Assembly (NCBI RefSeq): GCF_900101825.1
Contig: NZ_FNAG01000004.1
Location: 62,001-126,000 of the forward strand
DNA from: Aquimonas voraii
GTDB lineage: Bacteria > Pseudomonadota > Gammaproteobacteria > Xanthomonadales > Xanthomonadaceae
Length of the DNA stretch: 64,000 bases
Direction of reading: 5' to 3'
The notes under the pieces were generated by a model, which saw only the letters and a program-made list of their open reading frames with translations, searched no databases and was not told the DNA's origin. This document shows positions 1-8,471 of the stretch, piece after piece; position 1 is the stretch's first letter, and every line of letters starts with the position of its first letter. The translations under genes and the position numbers were made by a program.

Positions 1-323
1 ATCCGATGCAGGCCTTGAGGCAGGACTAGGCATGGGGGGCGCGCTTTACGCAGAAGAAGCGCCGTTGAGGCGAGTGATGCGTGTGCGGCAGGAAGCGGTG
101 TGCGCCGCCCGCCGCAAGGTTTCTCCCCCTCTCCCCCAACCCCCTCCCACGAGGGGAGAGGGGAGTGAAAGCCGGCGCGCTGCGCAGCCAGGAGAGGGGC
201 GGACGATCTCGACTCCTCGCGCGGAGAGGGCAGTGACAGCCGAACCCTTGCCCGCGGGGCAACGGTGACAGCACGAAGCTCACCCTGTTCAATGACTAAA
301 CAAAAACTGGAACCGCCCACGCC
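1..323. other. Intergenic leader, no gene recognised
   Basis: No reading frame here looks like a protein. The stretch contains a C-rich/G-rich inverted repeat (121-165, listed separately) and ends 5' of the ABC ATPase gene. The end of an upstream gene is not recognisable at the left edge. The permease partners expected for the ATPase are not encoded here. Confidence 0.5.
123..165. repeat. CCCTCTCCCC/GGGGAGAGGG intergenic inverted repeat
   Basis: A pyrimidine arm at 123-137 and a purine arm at 151-165 are complementary apart from a one-base shift, separated by about 13 bases. The transcript could form a long G-C hairpin. Similar C-run/G-run elements are common between genes of GC-rich proteobacteria. 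It may act as a terminator for a gene left of the window, but no T-run follows. Confidence 0.5.
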
Positions 324-992
324 ATGATCGAACTCCGCGAGCTTGAGAAGTCCTACCCGCTGGCCGCCCAGCGCCACTATGTGCTGCGCAAGATCAGCCT
401 CGACATCCACGAGGGCGATTTCCTTTCCATCATGGGGCCATCCGGCTCGGGCAAGACCAGCCTGCTGTCGGTGCTGGGCCTGATGGACTCCGACTGGTCG
501 GGCAGCTACCGCTTCGCCGGCACCGACCTGCACACGCTGAAAGAGCGCGCGCGCAAGGACTTCGCCCGCGAGCACATCGGCTTCGTGTTCCAGCACTACC
601 ACCTGCTCGACGACCTCACCGTCGCCGAGAACCTGGAGCTGCCCCTGTCCTACCGCAATGTGCGCGGCAGCGAGCGGCAGGCCCGCGTGGCCGAACTGCT
701 CGATCGCTTCGGCATGGCGGCGCGCCGCGACCTGTACCCGCGCCAGCTCTCCGGCGGCCAGCAGCAGATCGTCGCGGTGGCGCGCGCGGTGATTGCGCGG
801 CCGCGCCTGCTGCTCTGCGACGAGCCCACCGGCGCACTGCACTACAGCCAGGGCGTGCAGGTGATGGACCTGCTCAGCGAGTTGAACAAGGAAGGCACCA
901 CCATCGTGCAGGTCACCCACAACCCCGAGTACGCCGCGCGCGGTGGCCGCCAGGTCGAGCTGTTCGACGGCTGGATGAAGCAGGTGGCTTGA
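324..992 (+). CDS. MacB-like ABC transporter ATP-binding protein
   Basis: A 222-residue ABC ATPase of the MacB/LolD type, which energises FtsX-like permeases in envelope export. Walker [10 protein letters not shown] lies at about residues 38-46, the Q-loop in FVFQHYHLL near 85-95, the signature LSGGQ at 142-146, Walker B LLLCDE ending at 167 and the H-loop His at 199. The D-loop reads ALHYS, with His173 where most ABC proteins have Asp. From memory, a MacB subfamily commonly shows LHS there, so this is probably a subfamily trait and not damage. No permease or adaptor gene is present in this window, so partners should lie to the left. The ATG at 324 gives the normal family N-terminus. A sigma-54 regulator and a kinase follow on the same strand and may control the transporter. 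Confidence 0.9.
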   Translation: MIELRELEKSYPLAAQRHYVLRKISLDIHEGDFLSIMGPSGSGKTSLLSVLGLMDSDWSGSYRFAGTDLHTLKERARKDFAREHIGFVFQHYHLLDDLTVAENLELPLSYRNVRGSERQARVAELLDRFGMAARRDLYPRQLSGGQQQIVAVARAVIARPRLLLCDEPTGALHYSQGVQVMDLLSELNKEGTTIVQVTHNPEYAARGGRQVELFDGWMKQVA

Positions 993-1040
993 GCGCAGGG
1001 CGATGCATGGCAGACCGCCCAACCCACCAGCAACGCGCCC

Positions 1041-1066
1041 CATAGGGTGGGCCCCGGCCCACCATG
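1041..1066 (+). repeat. CATAGGGTGGGCC-type palindromic repeat, copy 1
   Basis: The core GGTGGGCCCCGGCCCACC is an inverted repeat preceded by CATAG. The same element occurs at 1151-1180, 1268-1294 (inverted), 18321-18350, 18441-18472 (inverted), 18499-18527 (inverted, degenerate) and 27921-27945. The flank TCGACGCTCGCCC is also shared with copy 2. It resembles REP elements by size and location. Confidence 0.75.
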
Positions 1067-1150
1067 AGATCGACGCTCGCCCCGGTCATTGATCGAATGC
1101 CTCGCCCCACGACAAGCTGCGAACCCGACATCGCCACAACAACAGCGTTC

Positions 1151-1180
1151 GCATAGGGTGGGCCCTGGCCCACCCTGGGC
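1151..1180 (+). repeat. CATAGGGTGGGCC-type palindromic repeat, copy 2
   Basis: Same orientation as copy 1, about 110 bases away. The core reads GGGTGGGCCCTGGCCCACCC and is followed by the shared flank TCGACGCTCGCCC. Confidence 0.75.
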
Positions 1181-1208
1181 TCGACGCTCGCCCTGATACT
1201 CCAAGACA

Positions 1209-1265
1209 CACCGGCGCAAGGCTTGAGCCCCGCTACGCCCACCCTCACCGGCGCAAGGCTTGAGC
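1209..1265 (+). repeat. 20-base exact direct repeat
   Basis: CACCGGCGCAAGGCTTGAGC occurs at 1209-1228 and again, identical, at 1246-1265. The second copy abuts the inverted copy 3 of the palindromic repeat, so the whole 1041-1294 stretch looks like a composite repeat element. Confidence 0.75.
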
Positions 1266-1267
1266 TC

Positions 1268-1294
1268 ACGGTGGGCCAGGGCCCACCCTATGAG
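1268..1294 (-). repeat. CATAGGGTGGGCC-type palindromic repeat, copy 3 (inverted)
   Basis: Read on the minus strand this is CTCATAGGGTGGGCCCTGGC and so matches copies 1 and 2 in opposite orientation. Together they could form a large hairpin in a read-through transcript between the ATPase and the response regulator. Confidence 0.75.
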
Positions 1295-1360
1295 CCACGC
1301 GTCTCCATGTCGTATCGCGCACCACGCGTTCCTCCAAACCTTCCACGCGTTCCTGCCCCC

Positions 1361-2743
<1,383 letters not shown>

Positions 2744-2889
2744 TCGATGGGCGCACGCGCCAAGCGCCTCGCGCCATCGCAGCGATCTGCGATGCGGGCG
2801 CCGCCCGCCGCATTCGCTGCACCCGTGTTCGCGCAGGCGGTGTTCGCCGCAGGTTCGTCCGAAGTGCCGCTCCACAGCGCAGCGCCCGC

Positions 2890-4227
2890 ATGCTGAAGCC
2901 CAACTTCGAGCGCCGCCTGCTGCTCGATGCCGCTCTGCTGCTGCTGCCGGCCGTACTCTGCATCGGCCTGCTGCTGTGGCTGCCCGCCGACACCCTGAGC
3001 CGCCTGCGCACGCCGCTGCTGGTCACTGCCGCCATCGCCAGCCTGCTGCTGGCCCTGCGCTTGAAGCAGCGCGTGGTCTACCCGCTGTACACCTTGGCCA
3101 ACCTGCTCGAAGCCCTGCGCGAAGGCGACTTCAGCCTGCGCGGCTCGCGCGCCCAGCGCGGCGATGCGATCGGTGAAGTGATCTGGGAGGTCAATGCGCT
3201 GTCCGCCACCCTGCGCGAGCAGCGCCTCAAGGTGGAGGAATCGAGCGCGCTGCTGGCCAAAGTGATCGAAGCCATCGACATCGCCCTCTTCAGCTTCGAC
3301 GCCGAGTCGCGCCTGCAGCTGGTCAACGCCGCCGGCCTGCGCCTGCTCGGCCGCAGCCACGCGGCGGGCCGCAGTGCCGCCGAACTTGGCTTGGAGGACT
3401 GCCTCGCCGTGGAAACCGCCGCGGTGCTGAAGCGCAGCTTCGGCGGCAGCGAGGGCCGCTTCGACGTGCGCCGCTTCCGCTTCCGCTCGGCCGGCCGCCC
3501 GCAGGACCTGCTGGTGATCACCGACCTCTCGCGCGCCCTGCGCGAAGAAGAGCGTCAGGCCTGGCAGCGCCTGATTCGCGTACTCGGCCATGAGCTGAAC
3601 AATTCGCTGGCGCCGATCAAATCGATGGCCGGCACCCTTGTGCGCGTGCTCGCGCGCGAGCCCCTGCCTGAAGACTGGCGCGAGGACGTCGACGCCGGCC
3701 TGCAGGTGATCGGCGACCGCGCCGAAGCCCTGAACCGCTTCATGATCGGCTACACCGCACTCGCCCGCCTTCCGCCGCCGCAGCGCCGCGAGGTCGAGCT
3801 GGCCCCACTGCTGCGTCGCGTGGCCGCCCTCGAGCAGCGCGTACCGGTCAAGCTCGGCGCCCTGCCCGAACTGCGCTTCGCCGCCGACCCCGACCAGCTG
3901 GAGCAGGCGCTGATCAACCTGGTCAAGAACGCCGCCGAAGCCAGTCTGGCCCAGCGCGGTGGCGTCGAAATCCGCGCCCGCACCGACGGCAGCCAGGTGC
4001 ACATCGAAATCCTCGACGAGGGCCTCGGCCTGTCCGGCAGCGACAACCTGTTCGTGCCCTTCTTCACCACCAAGCCCGGCGGCTCCGGCATCGGCCTGGT
4101 TCTGGCGCGGCAGATCATCGAAGGTCATGGGGGCCGATTGAGCCTGCAGAACCGTGAGGACACCCAAGGGTGTCGGGCGGAGGTGTGGCTGGAGAGCGGG
4201 GATTCGGGATTGGGGAGTGGGGATTGA
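2890..4227 (+). CDS. NtrY-like sensor histidine kinase
   Basis: A membrane sensor kinase of about 445 residues. Two hydrophobic segments (about 10-27 and 37-54) are followed by a HAMP-like linker, a PAS-like segment around 115-200 and the kinase core. The H-box is GHELNNSLAPI with H234, the N-box is LVKNAAEA with N347, then the G1 box DEGLGL, the F-box PFFTTKPGG and the G2 box GSGIGLVLARQI. The HELNNSLAPI type is typical of NtrY-like kinases paired with sigma-54 regulators, which fits the adjacent regulator gene. The start at 2890 gives a normal membrane N-terminus. The last residues and the stop codon are encoded by an intergenic-type GGGATTGGGG repeat, so the extreme C-terminus is probably not conserved. 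Confidence 0.9.
   Translation: MLKPNFERRLLLDAALLLLPAVLCIGLLLWLPADTLSRLRTPLLVTAAIASLLLALRLKQRVVYPLYTLANLLEALREGDFSLRGSRAQRGDAIGEVIWEVNALSATLREQRLKVEESSALLAKVIEAIDIALFSFDAESRLQLVNAAGLRLLGRSHAAGRSAAELGLEDCLAVETAAVLKRSFGGSEGRFDVRRFRFRSAGRPQDLLVITDLSRALREEERQAWQRLIRVLGHELNNSLAPIKSMAGTLVRVLAREPLPEDWREDVDAGLQVIGDRAEALNRFMIGYTALARLPPPQRREVELAPLLRRVAALEQRVPVKLGALPELRFAADPDQLEQALINLVKNAAEASLAQRGGVEIRARTDGSQVHIEILDEGLGLSGSDNLFVPFFTTKPGGSGIGLVLARQIIEGHGGRLSLQNREDTQGCRAEVWLESGDSGLGSGD
4198..4227 (+). repeat. GGGATTGGGGATTC-type repeat forming a gene 3' end
   Basis: The sequence GATTCGGGATTGGGGAGTGG followed by GGATTGA belongs to the same family as copies at 6498-6518, 14853-14885, 14996-15026, 56541-56569 and 56618-56650. 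Here it encodes the final Gly/Ser/Asp residues of the histidine kinase and supplies its TGA stop. Confidence 0.75.
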
Positions 4228-4627
4228 GCTGCCGACTGGGGCGGCGAGAGTTGGCCGAGTGGTGTCTGCGAAGCGGATGTGTTGGGCGAGTGGAATGCCC
4301 GGCGAACACCCCTGCGCGAACGGGTGTCGCGGACGCGCGCGTAGCGACCGCATCGACACGCGAAATTCGCGAACTGCAGCCTAGGCTTGCCGCCGCCTGA
4401 GTCTGGTGGCGCGGTCCGAATACGTCACACCCGGCTTCGATACCGATCGCAAGGCGGACAGCTAACCATCGATGTTGCGCATGGCCGATTCCGCGGCCCG
4501 CGGCGTCGTGGCGAACGATCCGCTCTCGGCTTGGCGTCAACAGCATTGGCGGGCCGCTGGCAGGCCGAGACCCACAGCCCGGTCCGCAGCGGCCGGTCGC
4601 ACTCACGAACACACGCAGGAGAAACAC
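4228..4627. other. Intergenic region upstream of the Ax21-like gene
   Basis: This 400-base gap has no convincing gene. Short open frames lack protein-like composition. It must hold the promoter of the Ax21-like gene. I saw no convincing -24/-12 element: the best GG-N10-GC match, near 4545-4560, lacks the TTGC half. Confidence 0.4.
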
Positions 4628-5326
4628 ATGACCACGCGACAACGGATGATCGCGCTTGCAGTGGCGCTCGCGCTCGGTGCGTCGGCGGCTGCCAGCGCGC
4701 AGGACATCGGCTTCAACTACATCGAAGGTGGCATCGTCGGTGGCTTCGTCAACGACGTCGAGGGCGCGGGCACCTTCACCGGAAGCGGCACCCCGCTTGA
4801 ACTCGAGGCCGATGCCGGCGGCGGTCTCTTCGTTGGTGGCGCCTGGGAGTTCGGCGAGAACATGCACGTGTTCGGCGAGTACTCCAACGCCGGCCAGGAA
4901 CTGGAGGTCAGAGGCGGCCCCGAGACGATCGACGGTGAGTTCGACGTCGTGCGCTGGCGCATCGGCGTCGGCTACGCGCATGCGCTTTCGCCGCGCACCA
5001 GCCTCTACGGCCGCCTCAGTTTTGACAGCGCCGAGCTGAAGAATCTTGAAGTCGCCAACTTCCGTTTCCCGGCCGACGGCGCCGAAGATGGCTTTGGTAG
5101 CGAGGTCGGCGTGATCTGGGCGGCGAGCCCCAGCGTCCACCTGCAGGGCCACGCTCGCTACACCTCGGTGGGCGACGTCGCCAGCGAGGGCTCCGATGTC
5201 TTCGACGCTGACGTCCTGGTCGGCCTGAGCGGTCGCTGGTATGTCCGACCCAATGTCGCGGTCTTCGCCGGCTACGAGCTGGGCAAGATCACCACCTTGA
5301 GCGTGGGTGCGCGCTACGCGTTCTGA
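4628..5326 (+). CDS. Ax21-like outer-membrane beta-barrel protein
   Basis: A 232-residue exported protein. The first 24 residues form a classical signal peptide ending in ASAQ. The mature part begins with DIGFNYIEGG, the same opening as the Ax21 protein at 17673 (DLSYSYVEGG), and consists of alternating beta-strand-like segments ending in GARYAF, an aromatic C-terminus typical of barrel proteins inserted by the BAM complex. It is longer than the second paralogue because of a glycine/glutamate-rich insertion near the N-terminus. CAGGAG precedes the ATG at good spacing. A stem-loop at 5336-5358 follows the stop. In Xanthomonads this family was linked to cell-cell signalling and outer-membrane vesicles. 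The function here is inferred from family only. Confidence 0.75.
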   Translation: MTTRQRMIALAVALALGASAAASAQDIGFNYIEGGIVGGFVNDVEGAGTFTGSGTPLELEADAGGGLFVGGAWEFGENMHVFGEYSNAGQELEVRGGPETIDGEFDVVRWRIGVGYAHALSPRTSLYGRLSFDSAELKNLEVANFRFPADGAEDGFGSEVGVIWAASPSVHLQGHARYTSVGDVASEGSDVFDADVLVGLSGRWYVRPNVAVFAGYELGKITTLSVGARYAF

Positions 5327-5335
5327 CGCGGCGCA

Positions 5336-5358
5336 AGCGAGCGCTTGATGCGCTCGCT
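5336..5358 (+). terminator. Stem-loop terminator after the Ax21-like gene
   Basis: AGCGAGCGC (5336-5344), loop TTGAT and GCGCTCGCT (5350-5358) form a perfect 9-base stem starting 10 bases after the stop codon. The following CCCTGCTTTG has only a short T-run. Confidence 0.6.
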
Positions 5359-6180
5359 CCCTGCTTTGCGAGATCAACGCGACCTCGCGAGGCCCCCTCC
5401 CGGAAGCAAACGGATCCCTCTCGAGTGGGGCGAGGCGCGCTGCCCAAGCTTCGCGCGCCAAGCGATGGGTCCAGGACCCAAAACGTCGAAATCGAAACCG
5501 GCGTTTCGCCATTCGCCGGTGATTCCGGGGGGCCATCCGGAACCCGAAGAACCAACGTCGAGATCGGCGCCCACTCCGGTGGTGGTAAGGCGCCCTCCGA
5601 AACGCTTGGCGCGCGGCCAGCTGTGTCTGGAAGCGCCGCTCTCTGCGTGCCCATCTCCATCGTCAGGCCCGGCTGCATTCGGCATTGGCTTGGCGATGGA
5701 CCGGTAGATCCGTGACCGCCACGATGGACGGCTGAGCCCGGTGAGCTGCGAGAAAGGCCACGTGTTTCCGCCGGAGGTCTGATTGACGAGCGCGGACTGA
5801 GAGATAAGGCTCGAGCCCTGGCTTGGGCGCAGCTGGCGAGCGGGCTTGTCACTGCCCAGATGTGACTTGGTGGCGCGGGATCGACCGGGGCCAGCGCCGG
5901 CGCCCGCTCCAAGGCGCTTCGGCGGCGTAGGCGGGCATGGCATCCGCGCATCTGAAGCCCACCCGCGCAGCCAGCGCACTTGCCTTCGTCACATCGCGAT
6001 GCAAGCATCCCGCGCCGGCAGGGCTTCCACGAAAGGCCGCCAGATTAGGCCGACGTGATAGGCAGAATGCCCGGCATGAGGCCCTGATTGAGCTAGGAGA
6101 TTTCTCAGGCCTGCGCGCATGGCTCCAGATTGTGCGGCGGTGTTATCAGGACGGCTTTCGTCTAATAGTAGTTGGGCGAA
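5359..6180. other. Long gene-poor region with imperfect repeats
   Basis: About 820 bases carry no recognisable protein on either strand. Several frames are open over 100-240 codons but are compositionally like shadows and end in each other. Two near-identical 13-mers, AACGTCGAAATCG (5482-5494) and AACGTCGAGATCG (5554-5566), lie 72 bases apart. The right part (about 6050-6400) is visibly lower in GC than the rest of the window. It could be a decayed gene or mobile remnant, which a database search would decide. Confidence 0.45.
5482..5566 (+). repeat. Imperfect direct repeat AACGTCGARATCG
   Basis: Two 13-base copies, at 5482-5494 and 5554-5566, differ at one base, and the following sequence is loosely similar. 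No function is evident. Confidence 0.4.
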
Positions 6181-6396
6181 ATGAGATACCTCTTCGCAGC
6201 CGCCGCTTTGATCGCACCGTTGCCCTGCGCGGCAATCGACTGCCAAGGCGCACGGCTCGATGAGGCATGGAGTAGCGTTCCCGAATCTACTGAAACCCGT
6301 GCCGTTCGTGATTGCGCAGGCGACGCCGGTCTTCTCGATCGGAACACCAGTTGGGGAAAAGAGTCTTGGTGGGACTATTTTCAGCGCGTCCGCTGA
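6181..6396 (+). CDS. Possible small secreted protein, unknown
   Basis: This frame would encode 71 residues starting MRYLFAAAALIAPLPCAA, which resembles a signal peptide with cleavage after about residue 20. The mature part has cysteines in IDCQ and RDCAG and tryptophans near the end (SWWDYF). Its codon use is less GC-biased than its neighbours, suggesting either a foreign gene or non-coding DNA. The purine-rich GGGCGAA before the ATG is a poor ribosome site, and an in-frame TTG lies at 6172. No family was recognised. It could be a chance frame in a decayed region. Confidence 0.3.
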   Translation: MRYLFAAAALIAPLPCAAIDCQGARLDEAWSSVPESTETRAVRDCAGDAGLLDRNTSWGKESWWDYFQRVR

Positions 6397-6497
6397 GGCT
6401 GGTGTCAGCCGACCTTCGACTGGTTGAGGGTGGTCGCCTGCAATCACGCTCTACTGACCGCCTGTGCGTCTCACCGTTGCGGCAGGGGTGAGCTGCG

Positions 6498-6518
6498 AGT
6501 CCCCAATCCCCAATCCCC
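6498..6518 (-). repeat. GGGATTGGGGATTC-type repeat
   Basis: GTCCCCAATCCCCAATCCCC is a copy of the GGGATT family, lying in the gap downstream of the diguanylate cyclase gene that ends at 6594. Confidence 0.7.
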
Positions 6519-6593
6519 GCGCGGCCTTCGCGCGCAGCGCTCGGGCGGTCGTCGGCTCGCGCGGCAGTGCCGCGCAGACGAGCTTCCTCACTC

Positions 6594-8330
6594 TCAAGCC
6601 TCCACCACCATCACCCGGTTCTTGCCCGCGTGCTTGGCCGCGTACATGGCCTTGTCGGCGCGGTCGATGACTTCGCTGGGGTGTTCGCCCTGAGCGAAAG
6701 CGGTGATGCCGGCGCTGAAGGTGAGCAGCAGCTTCTGGGTGTTGGCGAGGAAGAAGCGGCGGGTCAGTTCGCGCTGCAGGCGCTGCACGACGTTGCTCGC
6801 TTCTTCCACACCGACGCCAGGCAGCAGCAGCACGAACTCTTCGCCGCCGAAGCGCACCACCGAGTCGTTGCCGCGCAGGGTTTCGCGCAGCACGGTGGCG
6901 ATGTGGCGCAGCACTTCGTCGCCGACCAGGTGGCCGTGGCTGTCGTTGATCGCCTTGAAGTTGTCGACGTCGAGCACGACCAGGCAGAGCTGGGTGCCGA
7001 GGCGTTGCATGCGCGCTATCTCGCGCTCAAGTACTTCGTCGAGGCCCTTGCGGTTGAGCGCGCCGGTCAGCGGGTCGAGGCGCACCAGTTGGCTGGTTTC
7101 CTCCAGCTCGCGCTGCAGCACCAGCACGCTCTGGTTGGCGGTTTCGACCTGTTCGCGCAGTTCGGAGAGTTCGGCGGCCGAGCGTGCCGCGGTTTCGCGG
7201 GTTTCGCGGGTGCGCACCAGCAGCAGGCTGACCACGTCGGCCAGAGCATCCAGGCTGTCGGCTTGGCTGATGCGGGTGGCGCAGTCGTCCAGCACCTCGT
7301 GGTAGCTGGAGGTGCTGTCGGTCAACTCGCCCAAGCGGCTGATGAAGCCGGCGAGCAGGGCCTTGAGTCGCTGCTGGGCATCGGAGATCTGGCGGGCCAG
7401 ATGGCGCTGCTTCTCGATGACCTTGCGCAGGCGGCGGCCGACTTCCTCCAGCACGCGCACGTCGAGCTGGCCCTGCAGGGATTCGGCCAGCAGGCCGAGC
7501 TGGCCGTGCAGCCAGTGGTCGTCGGTGACCAGCAGGCGGATGTTGTCGATGATGAGTCGCAGCAGGTCGATGAGGGCGTCGCGCAGGGCGGCTTCGCTTT
7601 GCCCGGCCAGCTCCAGCCCGCGCTGGAAGCGGTGCAGCTGCTGGCCCAGCGCCTGCAGGTCGAACTCGCCCTGGGAATCGCGCAGCTGGGCGGCGAGCAG
7701 ACGCGCTTCGTGGGCGAGCGCCGGCTGGCTCTCCAGCAGGGGTGCGATGCCCTCGCGCAGCAGGCCGGCCAGCAGCTCGTGCAGACCTTCGGTGGGGGTA
7801 TTCGCGGCTTCCTCGCGCGGCTCGCTCTGGCGGCGGCTGCGCCAGTCGCGGACCAGGGCATCCATGCGCCGGTGCAGCTGGGCGGCCTCCATCGGCTGGG
7901 CCAGCAGCTGCAGCAACTGCAGTTGGCGCAGGCCGCGCTGGGCGCCGGCGCGATCGGGGTCCAATTCGCGCAGGGTTTCCAGCAGCAGCGAGGCCCAAGG
8001 CAGTTCGGCGTCGACCACTTCCAGCAGTCCCTGGCTGAGCGCGCTGCGCAGCTCGCTCCAGCTGCCCTGAACCAGGGCGCGCTCGCACTGGCGCGCCAGG
8101 TTGAGCAGGGCCGGGGTGCCGCGGGGCAAGGCGTTCACCAGGGCGCGCAGGGATTCTTCCGGAAACGCGTCCGCAGGCGTCTCGCCGCTGATCTGCTGGT
8201 AGATGCGGGTGTAGTTCTCGGGCGTGGGCGGCAGGCGCAGGCTGGCGAGGCGCTTCAGGGTCTCGCGGGCGAGCTCGGAGGGGGCGCCGCGGGTCGGCTC
8301 GGTGCCGTTAGGCGTGCGATGTGGGCTCAT
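6594..8330 (-). CDS. GGDEF-domain diguanylate cyclase
   Basis: A 578-residue probable enzyme making cyclic di-GMP from two GTP. The N-terminal 400 residues are helical, lack membrane segments and signal peptide, and include leucine-rich coiled-coil-like stretches. They likely sense or dimerise, but I do not recognise the domain. The C-terminal GGDEF domain starts at RLDPLTGALNR and has the active site GGEEF at about 495-499. The product-inhibition I-site RGND stands five residues before it, so feedback control should be intact. No EAL domain is present. The gene follows another diguanylate cyclase gene in the same direction (141 bases between them), so the two may be co-transcribed. Confidence 0.92.
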   Translation of the reverse strand: MSPHRTPNGTEPTRGAPSELARETLKRLASLRLPPTPENYTRIYQQISGETPADAFPEESLRALVNALPRGTPALLNLARQCERALVQGSWSELRSALSQGLLEVVDAELPWASLLLETLRELDPDRAGAQRGLRQLQLLQLLAQPMEAAQLHRRMDALVRDWRSRRQSEPREEAANTPTEGLHELLAGLLREGIAPLLESQPALAHEARLLAAQLRDSQGEFDLQALGQQLHRFQRGLELAGQSEAALRDALIDLLRLIIDNIRLLVTDDHWLHGQLGLLAESLQGQLDVRVLEEVGRRLRKVIEKQRHLARQISDAQQRLKALLAGFISRLGELTDSTSSYHEVLDDCATRISQADSLDALADVVSLLLVRTRETRETAARSAAELSELREQVETANQSVLVLQRELEETSQLVRLDPLTGALNRKGLDEVLEREIARMQRLGTQLCLVVLDVDNFKAINDSHGHLVGDEVLRHIATVLRETLRGNDSVVRFGGEEFVLLLPGVGVEEASNVVQRLQRELTRRFFLANTQKLLLTFSAGITAFAQGEHPSEVIDRADKAMYAAKHAGKNRVMVVEA

Positions 8331-8471
8331 GGCGCGAACTCGGATCCGGTCTGCATGGAAAGTTCACTGATACGCCAATCGGCAGGCATGCTACCCCCGA
8401 ATCGCCACGCCCTGTCGACTGCCGAAAGGCCGTGGCGGACCGGCGTAGTGAGGGGCGCGTTCGCGTGCATT

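Larger units (their letters stand above)
993..1360. other. Repeat-rich intergenic region, no gene
   Basis: This 368-base gap holds three copies of the CATAGGGTGGGCC palindromic repeat (two direct, one inverted) and a 20-base exact direct repeat. No coding sequence was recognised. An open frame running into the regulator from 1223 crosses the repeats and is not a credible N-terminal extension. Confidence 0.6.

Noticed and set aside
4540-4565. GG-N10-GC element before the Ax21-like gene as a sigma-54 promoter
   Set aside because: The -12 half is TGGC instead of TTGC and the -24 half lacks the CAC. A chance match is likely in GC-rich DNA.
5374-5979. 201-codon minus-strand frame in the gene-poor region
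   Set aside because: No domain recognised. All three minus frames are about equally open there, and there is no start context. Kept only as an unexplained region.
5989-6447. 152-codon minus-strand frame with several Cys residues
   Set aside because: It overlaps the candidate small secreted protein frame and has no signal, motif or good start. Coding status unsupported.
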